Shown: piece after piece, positions 1 to 8,037 of the stretch
How the letters are laid out: each line of letters begins with the position of its first letter
How positions within the stretch are numbered: position 1 is the first letter of the stretch
Origin: JBOHBN01 sp050698355
GTDB lineage: Bacteria > Actinomycetota > Actinomycetes > Streptosporangiales > WHST01
Length of the DNA: 20,714 nucleotides
Direction: 5' to 3'
Assembly (NCBI GenBank): GCA_050698355.1
Contig: JBOHBN010000004.1
Coordinates: 1 to 20,714 of the forward strand
Notes under the pieces: generated by a model
What the model was told of the DNA's origin: nothing
The model's input: only the letters and a program-made list of their open reading frames with translations
Databases searched by the model: none
Made by a program: the position numbers and the translations under genes

Positions 1-33
1 GTGGCCACCGGCCGAATCGAGCTGATCGCCTAG
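1..33 (+). CDS. C-terminal tail of a gene entering from the left (partial)
   Basis: Reading from base 1 gives ten sense codons and a TAG stop (VATGRIELIA). Only the tail is present, so no function can be given. The codons are mostly G/C-ending, as in the neighbours, but so short a stretch could be chance. Its stop lies inside the tetranucleotide CTAG at 30-33, which also supplies the stop of the minus-strand gene facing it. That makes the two genes convergent with a 4-bp overlap, if this reading is right. Confidence 0.35.
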   Translation: MATGRIELIA

Positions 34-212
34 CCGCGTCGGCCGACGGCGCCGCGGACTTTGCCGACGACGAACACCACGGCGCCGACGATCAGCGCAC
101 CGATGAACAGGTACAAGAGCAGGCCGAAAGCGATCTTCAGCGCCGCGATGACGATCGAGCCCAGCACGAAGATGCCGATGATCACCGCCACGGCCAGTAG
201 CAAGGTACGCAT
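30..212 (-). CDS. Small membrane protein, 60 aa, unknown function
   Basis: The protein is almost entirely hydrophobic from residue 3 to about 50 and ends in a basic tail (GKVRGAVGRRG), so it should sit in the membrane as one or two helices with the positive end inside. The ATG at 212 was chosen over an ATG further upstream because GGGGAG lies 3-4 nt before it and the hydrophobic stretch then begins at once. It lies 90 bp after the stop of the beta-oxidation gene on the same strand and could be read from the same transcript or from its own promoter in that gap. I do not recognise a family. Nothing in the sequence links it to fatty-acid metabolism other than its position. Confidence 0.7.
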   Translation of the reverse strand: MRTLLLAVAVIIGIFVLGSIVIAALKIAFGLLLYLFIGALIVGAVVFVVGKVRGAVGRRG

Positions 213-302
213 GTCACTCCCCACGTTGCTTGGTGACTCCATTGTCGCCGATCCTGGGGCGCACTGCATCGGGACGATCCCTGATTCCTCCCCCGAGGTC
301 TC

Positions 303-2480
303 CTAGAGCTTCTCCCCGCTGGCCGCCTTGGCGCGCAGCAGCTCCGGTGCCTCGAACCGGGCGCCATACCGGGCGGCGAGCTGATCGGCGCGGTCGACGA
401 ACGCCGGGATCCCGTACCCGTTGACGAACTGGAGCGCACCGCCGGTCCACACCGGGAAGCCGATGCCGAGAATGCTGCCCACGTTGGCGTCGGCCACCGA
501 CGTGACGACGCCCTCCTCGAGGCAGCGCGCCGCATCGATCACCTGGGCGAAGGCGAGCCGATCGGCGATCTCGTCCTCTCGTACCTGCCTGTTCGTGCGG
601 TGGTACCGGGTGACCAACTCCGGCCAGAGGAACTTCGAGCCGTGCTCCGGATACTCGTAGAAGCCCGCGCCTGCGGGCTTGCCCGGACGCTCCAGCTCGT
701 GCACGAACGTGTCGAGCACGGCGAAGGCCGGGTGGTCGACAAGCCGGTTGCCTTCCACGGGCTGGCCCGCGTCTCGCAGGTCGGCGATCGTCTGCTCGCG
801 GATGTGCCACATCAGCGTGTGCGTGACCTCGTCGCTGACGGCGAGCGGCCCGACGGGCTGCCCGAACCGGCGTGCGACGTTCTCGATCAGCGCCGGGTGG
901 ACGCCCTCGCCCAGCATCGCGATGCCCTCCAGCGCGTACGCGGCGAACACCCTGGAGGTGAAGAACCCGCGTCCGTCACGTACGACGATCGGGGTCTTGC
1001 CGACCTGCAGGACGTAGTCGAAGGCGCGCGCGAGCGTCTCGTCCGAGGTCTGCTCGCCGCGGATGACCTCGATGAGCGGCATTCGATGTACCGGAGAGAA
1101 GAAGTGCAGCCCGACGAAGCGCTTCGGGTCGGGCACCGCGTCGGCGAGGCCCGTGATCGGTAGCGTTGAGGTGTTGGACGCGATCACCGCGTCGGGTGCC
1201 GCCTGCGACTCGGCGGCCGCACTCACCTGGTTCTTCAGCGCGCGGTCCTCGTTGACGGCCTCGATGACGAGGTCGCACCCGGTGAGGTCCGCGTCGTCGC
1301 CTGTCGCGGTGACCCGGGCGAGCGCCGTCGCCTGCTCCAGCTCGGTCATCCGGCCCTTGTCGACCCGCTCGTGCAGCAGCGCGGCGATCCTCTCCCGGCC
1401 CTGCTCGGCATGCGCGCGGTCGACATCCTTGAGCACGACATCGATGCCGGCGAGCGCGCTCACCTGCGCGATCCCTGCGCCCATCATCCCGGCGCCGAGT
1501 ACCCCGAGCCGTTTCACAGGCCGGGTGTCGTGGCCGGCGGGGCGGGACCGTCCGGCCTTGATCTCGTTCAGCTGGAACCAGAGCGTCCCGATCATGTTCT
1601 TCGCGACCTGGCTCGTCGCCACCTGTGTGAAGTAGCGGGTCTCGATCGCCAGCGCGGTGTCCACGTCGACGAGCGCGCCCTCCACCGCCGCGGCGAGGAT
1701 CGCCTCGGGCGCGGGGTAGTTGCCGCGCGTGCGCGCGTGCAACACAGCGGGCGCGGCGGCGAGCACGGCGTACTTCGAGGGGCTCGCGGGAGAGCCGCCC
1801 GGGAGCCGGTAGCCGTCGGCGTCCCAGGGCTGCACCGCGTCCGGGTGCGCGAGCACCCACGCGCGCGCCTGGGCGATGAGATCGTCCGGGTCGGCCACGA
1901 GGGTGTCGACCAGGCCGGTGTCGCTCGCTGCTCGCGGCGGCAGCTGGCGTCCCTCGTTGAGCACCGGCAGCGCCGCCTCGACGCCGAGCATCCGTACGAG
2001 CCGGGTGACGCCGCCGCCACCGGGCAGCAGCCCCAGCGTCACCTCGGGGAAGCCGATCCGGATGGCGTCGTCGTCGACGCAGAGACGGTGGTGGCAGGCG
2101 AGCGCGAGCTCCAGGCCGCCGCCGAGCGCCGCACCACCGATCGCCGCGGCGACCGGCCGTCCCAGCCGTCCCAGCCGGCGCAGCTGGTCCTTCATCCGGG
2201 TGACCTCGGTGGTGAGCTCCTCGGCGCGGTCGGGCGTAACAGACGCGAGCATGTCCAGGTCGCCACCGGCGAAGAACGTGTCCTTCCCCGACGCGACGAC
2301 CACACCGGCGATGGCGTCTCGCTCGGCTTCCAGGCGGTCGACCACCGCGCCCATCGCGTCGGCGTACGCAGCGTCCATCGTGTTGACCGGCCGGCCCGGC
2401 TGGTCGATGGTGAGCGTGACGACACCGTCGCCGTCCCACTCGTACCTGATCGCCTCCACGGCAACCTCCGCCCCGGACAT
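303..2480 (-). CDS. fadB: Bifunctional enoyl-CoA hydratase / 3-hydroxyacyl-CoA dehydrogenase (beta-oxidation alpha subunit)
   Basis: This 725-residue protein catalyses two successive steps of fatty-acid beta-oxidation in the cytoplasm: hydration of trans-2-enoyl-CoA, then NAD-dependent oxidation of the 3-hydroxyacyl-CoA. The N-terminal crotonase domain (about 15-200) carries the oxyanion-hole segment IGGAALGGGLELAL (114-127) and both expected catalytic glutamates, Glu124 and Glu146. The dehydrogenase half starts near 323 with the NAD-binding GAGMMG (329-334). It continues with ASNTSTLP (434-441) and the catalytic His459 in LHFFSPV, paired with Glu471. A C-terminal 3HCDH-like repeat follows to about 710. 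The length matches FadB/FadJ-type proteins. The ATG at 2480 is 5 nt after the thiolase stop, so the two are translated as a unit and probably form the usual alpha/beta complex. The symbol fadB is by family; fadJ is equally possible. Confidence 0.95.
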   Translation of the reverse strand: MSGAEVAVEAIRYEWDGDGVVTLTIDQPGRPVNTMDAAYADAMGAVVDRLEAERDAIAGVVVASGKDTFFAGGDLDMLASVTPDRAEELTTEVTRMKDQLRRLGRLGRPVAAAIGGAALGGGLELALACHHRLCVDDDAIRIGFPEVTLGLLPGGGGVTRLVRMLGVEAALPVLNEGRQLPPRAASDTGLVDTLVADPDDLIAQARAWVLAHPDAVQPWDADGYRLPGGSPASPSKYAVLAAAPAVLHARTRGNYPAPEAILAAAVEGALVDVDTALAIETRYFTQVATSQVAKNMIGTLWFQLNEIKAGRSRPAGHDTRPVKRLGVLGAGMMGAGIAQVSALAGIDVVLKDVDRAHAEQGRERIAALLHERVDKGRMTELEQATALARVTATGDDADLTGCDLVIEAVNEDRALKNQVSAAAESQAAPDAVIASNTSTLPITGLADAVPDPKRFVGLHFFSPVHRMPLIEVIRGEQTSDETLARAFDYVLQVGKTPIVVRDGRGFFTSRVFAAYALEGIAMLGEGVHPALIENVARRFGQPVGPLAVSDEVTHTLMWHIREQTIADLRDAGQPVEGNRLVDHPAFAVLDTFVHELERPGKPAGAGFYEYPEHGSKFLWPELVTRYHRTNRQVREDEIADRLAFAQVIDAARCLEEGVVTSVADANVGSILGIGFPVWTGGALQFVNGYGIPAFVDRADQLAARYGARFEAPELLRAKAASGEKL

Positions 2481-2485
2481 CGGTG

Positions 2486-3703
2486 TCAGACCCGCTCGAT
2501 GATGGTCGCCACGCCCATGCCGCCGCCTACGCAGAGCGTTGCCAGGCCGCGGGTGAGGTCCTGGCGTTCCAGCTCGTCGAGCAGTGTGCCCAGAATCATG
2601 CAGCCGGTCGCGCCGAGCGGGTGGCCCAGCGCGATGGCGCCGCCGTTGATGTTGACCCGGTCCGGCGGTACGTCCAAGTCGCGCTGGAACTTGAGCACGA
2701 CAGACGCGAACGCCTCGTTGACCTCGAACAGCTCGATGTCCCCTACGTCGAGTCCCGCCTTGGCCAGCGCCTTGCGGGTCGCCGGCCCGGGGCCGGTGAG
2801 CATGATGGTCGGGTCGGTGCCGACGACGCCGATCGCGACGATTCGCGCGCGCGGCGCGAGGCCCAGCGACGCAGCTGCGGCGCCGTTGCCGATGAGCATG
2901 GCAGCGGCGCCGTCGACGATCTGCGAGGAGTTGCCCGGCGTGTGGACGTGCTCGAGCCGCTCGACATCGGGGTACCTGTCGATCGCCACGGCATCGAAGC
3001 CGGCGGCACCGGTCTTCGCGAAGCTGGGCTTCAGTGCACCGAGCCCGGCGAGCGTCGTGTCCGGCCGGATGGTCTCGTCCCGGTCGAGGATCGTCATGCC
3101 GTTGCGGTCCCGTACGGGCACGATGCCGCGGTCGAACAGGCCCTTCTCCTGCGCCAGCGTCGCCCGCTCCTGCGAGCGGAGGGCGAACGCGTCGACGTCC
3201 TCGCGGCCGAAGCCCTCGCGGGTGGCGATCAGGTCCGCGCTGATGCCCTGCGGCACGAACCCCAGCTTGGTGTTCGTCTCCGGGTCGATCACCCACGCGC
3301 CGCCGTCGGAGCCCATCGGTACCCGCGACATCGACTCGACACCGCCGGCGACGATCACGTCCTCGTATCCCGAGCGCACCTTCGCCGCAGCGACGTTGAC
3401 CGCGTCCAGCCCGGAGGAGCAGAACCGGTCGAGCTGCACGCCGCCGGTGTCGACGCTCCAGCCGGCGACCAGTGCGGCGGACCTGGCGATGTCGCCGCCC
3501 TGCTCGGCGACCGGGGTGACGCAGCCGAGCACCACATCATCGACCACGCCCGAGTCGAGGTGCGTGCGTTCGGCCAGCGCGGTGAGCGTACCGGCGGCGA
3601 GGCTGATCGGCTTGACCTCGTGCAGCGATCCGTGCTTGCCACGGCCGCGCGGCGTACGCACGGCGTCGAAGATGTACGCCTCGTTGCTCGGATAGCTCGG
3701 CAT
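2486..3703 (-). CDS. fadA: Acetyl-CoA C-acyltransferase (3-ketoacyl-CoA thiolase)
   Basis: This 405-residue thiolase cleaves 3-ketoacyl-CoA with CoA to give acetyl-CoA and a shortened acyl-CoA, the last beta-oxidation step. The nucleophile is Cys95 in DRFCSSGLDAV. The other family signatures are all present: NEAF at 329-332, His361 in GGAIALGHPLGATG and Cys391 in CVGGGMG. The start at 3703 is supported by a GAGGGGG ribosome site 5 nt upstream, and a possible -10 hexamer TAGGGT sits at 3728-3733. It is the first gene of the operon with the hydratase/dehydrogenase gene 5 bp downstream. A biosynthetic acetoacetyl-CoA thiolase has the same catalytic residues, but pairing with the multifunctional alpha subunit favours a degradative role. 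Confidence 0.94.
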   Translation of the reverse strand: MPSYPSNEAYIFDAVRTPRGRGKHGSLHEVKPISLAAGTLTALAERTHLDSGVVDDVVLGCVTPVAEQGGDIARSAALVAGWSVDTGGVQLDRFCSSGLDAVNVAAAKVRSGYEDVIVAGGVESMSRVPMGSDGGAWVIDPETNTKLGFVPQGISADLIATREGFGREDVDAFALRSQERATLAQEKGLFDRGIVPVRDRNGMTILDRDETIRPDTTLAGLGALKPSFAKTGAAGFDAVAIDRYPDVERLEHVHTPGNSSQIVDGAAAMLIGNGAAAASLGLAPRARIVAIGVVGTDPTIMLTGPGPATRKALAKAGLDVGDIELFEVNEAFASVVLKFQRDLDVPPDRVNINGGAIALGHPLGATGCMILGTLLDELERQDLTRGLATLCVGGGMGVATIIERV

Positions 3704-3727
3704 GGAACCCCCTCGGCTGCTGCAGCC

Positions 3728-3733
3728 ACCCTA
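3728..3733 (-). promoter_or_regulatory. Candidate -10 element of the beta-oxidation operon
   Basis: On the minus strand this reads TAGGGT, fitting the actinobacterial TAnnnT -10 pattern. It would start transcription near 3721, leaving an 18-nt leader that contains the GAGGGGG ribosome site of the thiolase gene. No convincing -35 is seen. This is inference from position and sequence alone. Confidence 0.3.
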
Positions 3734-3777
3734 GTCACCCCCGCACGCGTGGGCGCGCGGTGCGCACCCCGAAATGA

Positions 3778-3790
3778 CCACGTTATGTGG
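3778..3790. promoter_or_regulatory. Near-perfect 13-bp palindrome, candidate operator
   Basis: CCACGTTATGTGG is symmetric about its central T with five of six arm pairs matching. It lies in the 214-bp divergent region, about 75 bp upstream of the thiolase start and 128 bp upstream of the antiporter start. A short symmetric site here could bind a TetR-type fatty-acid regulator, but no such regulator is encoded in the window, so the role is speculative. Confidence 0.25.
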
Positions 3791-3823
3791 GGCCCGTCGG
3801 GCTTCTCGATGCCTGCGGGCCCC
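3789..3823. repeat. Inverted repeat with 8-bp perfect arms
   Basis: GGGGCCCG at 3789-3796 is answered by CGGGCCCC at 3816-3823, with a 19-nt loop that can pair again inside (GGGC with GCCT). On either strand this would fold into a strong RNA hairpin. It lies between the divergent thiolase and antiporter genes. It is too far from any stop codon to be an ordinary terminator of an annotated gene, so it may be an upstream control element or part of an untranslated leader. Confidence 0.45.
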
Positions 3824-3827
3824 GAGC

Positions 3828-3842
3828 AGGCGGTATTCGCCT
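3828..3842. repeat. Small inverted repeat, 5-bp arms
   Basis: AGGCG at 3828-3832 and CGCCT at 3838-3842 flank a 5-nt loop (GTATT). It follows the larger hairpin at 3789-3823 by 4 nt, so the two would stack in tandem in RNA. It may be chance in sequence this rich in G and C. Confidence 0.25.
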
Positions 3843-3903
3843 CGAGAAGTCGACGGAGCCGCCCGACGGCCGCTCGGAACGCATATTGAGGCCTCCCAGC
3901 GGG

Positions 3904-3909
3904 CATACT
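3904..3909 (+). promoter_or_regulatory. Candidate -10 element of the antiporter gene
   Basis: CATACT differs at one base from TATACT and ends 8 nt before the antiporter ATG at 3918. No clear ribosome-binding site precedes that ATG, so transcription would begin at or almost at the start codon and give a leaderless mRNA. A TTGAGG at 3886-3891 is only 12 nt upstream, too close for a normal -35. Confidence 0.35.
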
Positions 3910-3917
3910 CGGCGGGC

Positions 3918-4919
3918 ATGAGCGTCCTGACGTACGTCCTGCTGCTCGTCGCCTTTGCGCTGTTGCTCGGCGGGGCCCTGCTGTTCACCAACGCGGTGGA
4001 GTGGGCCGGGTACCGGCTGAACCTCGGCAGCGGCGCGGTCGGAAGCATCCTCGCCGCCGTGGCGACCGCACTCCCGGAGTCGGTCATTCCCGTGGTCGCC
4101 ATCCTCACCGGAGAGCAGGCCAATTCGATCGCGATCGGCGCGATCATCGGTGCTCCGTTCCTGCTGGGAACGTTGGGCATGTTCCTGGTCGGGATGACGG
4201 CCATCGCCTACCGGGGCAGGCGCTCACAGGACAGGGAGCTGGTACTGCACAGGGAGACCACCGAGCGCGACCTGGCGGTCTTCCTCGGCTTCTTCGCTGC
4301 CGCGGTCGTGCTGGGCATCGTCGGTCCGCGCTGGCTGCACGTGATGGCAGCGGTCCTGTTCGTCCTCGGTTATGGCGCGTACGTGGTGCTCAGCGTGCGC
4401 GGCGGCGGGGAGGCCGCCGAGCAGGAGGAGCTGTCCGACCTGTACTTCGACCCAACGAAGCAGGACCCGCCGCGCAACGTGCAGATCGTGCTGCAGCTGC
4501 TGGTCGGGCTCGGCGCGATCGTCGGTGGTGCTCACCTGTTCGTTACCGAGATCGAGCAGATCGCTCACGCTTTCGGGATCTCCGCGCTGCTGCTCGCGTT
4601 GGTGATCGCGCCACTGGCCACCGAGCTGCCGGAGAAGGCCAACAGCGTGATCTGGGTGCGGTCCGGCAAGGACTCGCTTGCGCTGGGCAACATCACCGGC
4701 GCCATGGTCTTCCAGTCGATGCTTCCTGTGGCCATCGGCATGGCGTTCACGCCGTGGGACCTGTCGACGGGCGCGTTGATCGCGTCGTTCGCGGGCATCG
4801 TCGGTGGCCTGCTCGCACTCGTCACGCTCCGGTCCAGCCGGAGGTTCCCCGTCCCGCAGCTCTGCCTGTGGGGCGTTCTGTACGTCGGCGCGATCGTCGC
4901 CATCGTCATCACGATCTGA
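3918..4919 (+). CDS. CaCA-family cation antiporter (sodium/calcium exchanger-like)
   Basis: The 333-residue membrane protein has the two inverted alpha-repeats that define the Ca2+:cation antiporter superfamily. The first is GSGAVGSILAAVATALPES (37-55) with acidic Glu54. The second runs from about 225 to 275 and contains LATELPEKANS, with Glu236 and Glu239, then GNITGAMVFQS. About ten hydrophobic segments are visible, split by an acidic cytoplasmic loop (about 162-187) as in short prokaryotic exchangers. It should move Ca2+ or another cation across the cytoplasmic membrane in exchange for H+ or Na+; the ion cannot be told from sequence. The ATG at 3918 was chosen because an upstream extension would be arginine-rich and unlike the family. 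The 3' end overlaps the facing GlpD-like gene by 11 bp. Confidence 0.88.
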   Translation: MSVLTYVLLLVAFALLLGGALLFTNAVEWAGYRLNLGSGAVGSILAAVATALPESVIPVVAILTGEQANSIAIGAIIGAPFLLGTLGMFLVGMTAIAYRGRRSQDRELVLHRETTERDLAVFLGFFAAAVVLGIVGPRWLHVMAAVLFVLGYGAYVVLSVRGGGEAAEQEELSDLYFDPTKQDPPRNVQIVLQLLVGLGAIVGGAHLFVTEIEQIAHAFGISALLLALVIAPLATELPEKANSVIWVRSGKDSLALGNITGAMVFQSMLPVAIGMAFTPWDLSTGALIASFAGIVGGLLALVTLRSSRRFPVPQLCLWGVLYVGAIVAIVITI

Positions 4920-6573
4920 GCGGAACCGAGTCGTTGGGCAGCTCCTGCGCGCGGCGCTCAGCCTCGACGAGGCGTTCGTACCGGCCCACCTCATCGGCTG
5001 CCTGGTCGGCGTCCCAGCCGAGCACCTCGCCCATGACCGCGGCAACGCACCTCGCCGCCTCGACGCCACCGTCCCCCGTCTCGATCGATGCGTGCAGGCG
5101 GCGGGTCAGGACATCGTCCAGGTGGAGCGCCCCCTCGTGGGTGGCCGCATACCGGACCTCCGCCATCAGGTACCCGTCGACGCCGGGCACCGGCTCGGCC
5201 AACTCGGGATTCTGCCGTACGGCCGCGAGCACCTCGTCTGCCAGCGAGCCGTACCGGCCGAGCAGGTGCTCGACCCTGGCGACGGGCAGGCCGTGCTCGC
5301 CCGCCAGCCGGTGCCGCGCGTTCCAGTACGCCTGGTAGCCCTCGGCGCCGAGCAGCGGTACGGCATCCGTGCACGAGGCCGGGACCGGCGCGTCCAGCCC
5401 GCGGGCCACGGCGTCCACGGCGTCCTTGGCCATCACCCGGTACGTGGTGTACTTGCCGCCCGCCACCACCGTCAGGCCTGGCGCCGGCGACGCCACCGCG
5501 TGCTCGCGGCTGAGCCGGCTGGTCGCCCCGGGCTCGCCGGAGAGCAGCGGTCGTAGCCCGGCGTACGCCCCGGTCACGTCCGCGGGCGTGAGCGGCGGAT
5601 CGACGACGTGGTTGACGTTGCGTAGCAGGTACTCGATGTCGCCGTGGGTCGCCGCCGGGTCGTCCAGGTCCTGATCCCATGCGGTGTCGGTGGTGCCGAT
5701 GAGCCAGTGCCGTCCCCACGGGCGGATGAACAGGACGCTGTCCTCGGCGCGGACGAGTATCGCGGCGGCCGAGTGGATGCGCTCGCGCGGGACGAGGATA
5801 TGCACGCCCTTCGACGCCCGCACCCGGAACTCGCCCCGACCACCGAGCATTCGCTGGAGCTCGTCGGTCCACACCCCGGCGGCGTTGACGACCTGCCGTG
5901 CGCGGACGGTCAGTTCCGTGCCGGTCTCGGTGTCGCGGACCCGCACCCCACGCACATGGGAGCCCTCGCGGACGAAGCCGACCGCCTTCGCCGCCGACGC
6001 GACCACCGCGCCGTACGCAGCAGCGGTACGGGCGAGCGTCAGCGTGTGCCTGGCGTCGTCGACCTGCGCGTCGTAGAACGTCACTGCACCGGCGATCCGG
6101 TCACGTCGCAGCGCGGGCGCCACCCGGACCGCGCCGCCCCTGGTGAGATGCCGGTGCCGGGGTACCCCGCTGTTGCCCGCCATCGCGTCGTAGAGCACGA
6201 GCCCGGCGCCGACATAGCCGCGCTCCCACACGCGGTGATCGAGCGGGTAGACGAACCGCACCGGCCTGACCAGGTGAGGAGCGAGCCGCCGTAGCATCAG
6301 GCCGCGCTCGCGCAGCGCCTCATGGACGAGGGAGACGTTGAACTGTTCGAGGTAGCGCAGCCCACCGTGGATCAGCTTGCCCGACCGGCTCGACGTTCCC
6401 GCGGCGTAGTCGCGCTTCTCCACCAGGGCGACCGAGAGGCCGCGGGTCGCGGCGTCGAGCGCGATACCGCATCCGGTGACCCCGCCTCCGACGACGACGA
6501 CGTCGAACGTCTCGCTCGCCACCCGGCGGAGCGCTTCGCCGCGTTCGACCGGACCCAGGCGCGACGCCGTCAT
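4909..6573 (-). CDS. GlpD-like FAD-dependent glycerol-3-phosphate / polyol-phosphate dehydrogenase
   Basis: The 554-residue flavoprotein belongs to the GlpD family. It has the FAD-binding GGGVTG (29-34), TSSRSGKLIHGGLRYLEQF (60-78), a substrate-binding-type IRPWGRHWLIGTTDT (283-297), GGKYTTYRVMAKD (372-384) and a C-terminal helical cap domain (about 400-540). Family members oxidise the hydroxyl next to a phosphorylated carbon and pass electrons to quinone at the membrane. It is the last gene of the polyol operon, and its ATG overlaps the stop of the kinase gene as ATGA (translational coupling). The kinase beside it is not glycerol-kinase-like and a class II aldolase is present. I therefore infer that the substrate is a longer polyol phosphate, as with EryB in erythritol breakdown, rather than glycerol 3-phosphate. 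A true GlpD role remains possible. Confidence 0.9.
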   Translation of the reverse strand: MTASRLGPVERGEALRRVASETFDVVVVGGGVTGCGIALDAATRGLSVALVEKRDYAAGTSSRSGKLIHGGLRYLEQFNVSLVHEALRERGLMLRRLAPHLVRPVRFVYPLDHRVWERGYVGAGLVLYDAMAGNSGVPRHRHLTRGGAVRVAPALRRDRIAGAVTFYDAQVDDARHTLTLARTAAAYGAVVASAAKAVGFVREGSHVRGVRVRDTETGTELTVRARQVVNAAGVWTDELQRMLGGRGEFRVRASKGVHILVPRERIHSAAAILVRAEDSVLFIRPWGRHWLIGTTDTAWDQDLDDPAATHGDIEYLLRNVNHVVDPPLTPADVTGAYAGLRPLLSGEPGATSRLSREHAVASPAPGLTVVAGGKYTTYRVMAKDAVDAVARGLDAPVPASCTDAVPLLGAEGYQAYWNARHRLAGEHGLPVARVEHLLGRYGSLADEVLAAVRQNPELAEPVPGVDGYLMAEVRYAATHEGALHLDDVLTRRLHASIETGDGGVEAARCVAAVMGEVLGWDADQAADEVGRYERLVEAERRAQELPNDSVPLRS

Positions 6574-8018
6574 GCCGTCCTCCACATCTGTTGCGCGGCC
6601 TGCCGGTGTTGCTGGTAGCGGGCGAACGCCTCGTCGTACCGGTCGGCCATGGCCGGGTCGGGCTCGACCGTCGCCTCGGGCCGCGTCCACTCTGGTACGT
6701 CGGCGGGCCGGTCAAGCGCGGCCAGCGCGCTGAGCACGGCACCGCGCGCGCCCACCTCAGGCGTACGGGCGACGTGGACGGTCCGTTGCAACACGTCGGC
6801 GAAGATCTGCAGCCACGGACGTGACCTGGCGCCGCCGCCGCAGACGAGCAGCCGTCCGGTCAGCGGGGTGGCCGCGAAGCAGTCGCGCGCGGCGAACGCG
6901 ATGCCCTCGCACATCGCGCGTACCGCGTCCTGTCGAGTGGTGCTGAGCCGTACGCCGGTCAACTGCCCGCGGGCGGCCGGGTCGATGAACGGGGCGCGCT
7001 CACCGGAGGGCGCGAGGTACGGCAGGACCTCCACGCCGCCGGCGCCTGCCGGGCTCTGCTCGATCGCCGGGCTGACCTCGTCCGCGGACATGTCGAGCAT
7101 GCCGAGCAACCAGTCGAGGGAGGCGCAGCCGACCATCGCGGGCAGCGCGCGCAGCCACCGCCCCGGCCGCTGAGCGGCCAGGTGCATGCCGGCGGGCGAG
7201 CCGCTCACGTCCACCTCGTCGACGAGCACCTGGCACGCCAGCGTGGTGCCGATGGTGAGCAGGCCGTCGCCCGGTTCGAGTACGCCGGCGCCGGCCGCGC
7301 AGGCCGGCAGGTCGAACGGCCCGCCGGTGACCGGCGTGCCGGCGGGCAGGCCGGTGAGCTCGGCGCCCGCGCCGGAGAGCTCGGCCACAGGCAGCGGGCG
7401 GCTGACCGGTGCGAGCAGATCGGTGTGCTCGCCGAGACCGCACAGCTCGATCGACTCGTGCGCGTACCCGTCGCCGACGCCGAACGGCAGCGAGGCGTCG
7501 GACGGGTCCGTGGCGCGCGTTCCGGTGAGCCGCTGCACGATGACGTCCTTGCAGTACCCGGCGGTCGTGGCGCGGTCCAGTGCGGCGGGCTCGTTGTCCG
7601 CGAACCAGCGCAGCAGGCACGCCTGGGAGCCGGGAAAGACGACGTTGCCGTTGATGGCGTACAGCGCTTCGACGGTGCCGTCGCGTTCCCACTCCCGGTA
7701 GATGTCGCCTGCCCTGCCGTCCATCCAGGACACCGCCGGCCGGACGGGCCGGCCGTCGCCGTCGACGAGCCAGCACCCGTCACCCTGGCCGGTGATGGCA
7801 AGCAGCGAGGGTATGGCGTCGTCCGAGCGGACGTCGGCAACGACGTTCGCGACGCTGTGCAGCACCTCCTCGACATCCTGCTCGACGAGGTTCTCGCCGG
7901 GGTGGGACAACTGCGTCGGCCGGTCGGCGATCGCCACCACGTCGCCGGCCTCGTCGAAGAGCGCCGCCTTGGTCACCGTGGTGCCGACATCGACGCCCAG
8001 GTACCTGACGGACGCCAC
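6570..8018 (-). CDS. FGGY-family carbohydrate (polyol) kinase
   Basis: This is a 482-residue ASKHA-fold kinase that phosphorylates a sugar or polyol with ATP. Visible motifs are the N-terminal phosphate loop VDVGTTVTKAALFD (9-22), SWMDGRA (97-103) and the likely catalytic base Asp236 in GGPFDLPA. The C-terminal ATP-site segment CGGGARSRPW is at 393-402. Glycerol kinases carry DQGTTSSR at the first loop, which is absent here, so it is nearer to xylulokinase/EryA-type enzymes. The GTG at 8018 was chosen because GGGAGG lies 8 nt upstream; a GTG at 8027 overlaps that ribosome site and would add three residues. Its stop overlaps the GlpD-like start by 4 bp. Its position in the operon suggests it acts first after import, placing phosphate on a terminal hydroxyl. 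The substrate is not known. Confidence 0.9.
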   Translation of the reverse strand: MASVRYLGVDVGTTVTKAALFDEAGDVVAIADRPTQLSHPGENLVEQDVEEVLHSVANVVADVRSDDAIPSLLAITGQGDGCWLVDGDGRPVRPAVSWMDGRAGDIYREWERDGTVEALYAINGNVVFPGSQACLLRWFADNEPAALDRATTAGYCKDVIVQRLTGTRATDPSDASLPFGVGDGYAHESIELCGLGEHTDLLAPVSRPLPVAELSGAGAELTGLPAGTPVTGGPFDLPACAAGAGVLEPGDGLLTIGTTLACQVLVDEVDVSGSPAGMHLAAQRPGRWLRALPAMVGCASLDWLLGMLDMSADEVSPAIEQSPAGAGGVEVLPYLAPSGERAPFIDPAARGQLTGVRLSTTRQDAVRAMCEGIAFAARDCFAATPLTGRLLVCGGGARSRPWLQIFADVLQRTVHVARTPEVGARGAVLSALAALDRPADVPEWTRPEATVEPDPAMADRYDEAFARYQQHRQAAQQMWRTA

Positions 8019-8037
8019 CTCGCTCACCTCCCGCCGC

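Noticed and set aside
2481..3296. An open frame extending the hydratase/dehydrogenase upstream to nearly 1000 residues
   Set aside because: The extra part is arginine-rich text antiparallel in character to a real domain and overlaps the intact thiolase gene in another frame. The ATG at 2480 begins a normal crotonase domain.
1371..3695. A 774-residue plus-strand open frame
   Set aside because: It lies opposite the two beta-oxidation genes, has arginine/serine-rich sequence with no family motif, and reflects the scarcity of stop codons in high-GC DNA.
4909..8018. Reading the kinase and dehydrogenase as a glycerol operon (glpK-glpD)
   Set aside because: The kinase lacks the DQGTTSSR loop of glycerol kinases, and the operon also has a polyol-type permease and a class II aldolase, which glycerol use does not need.
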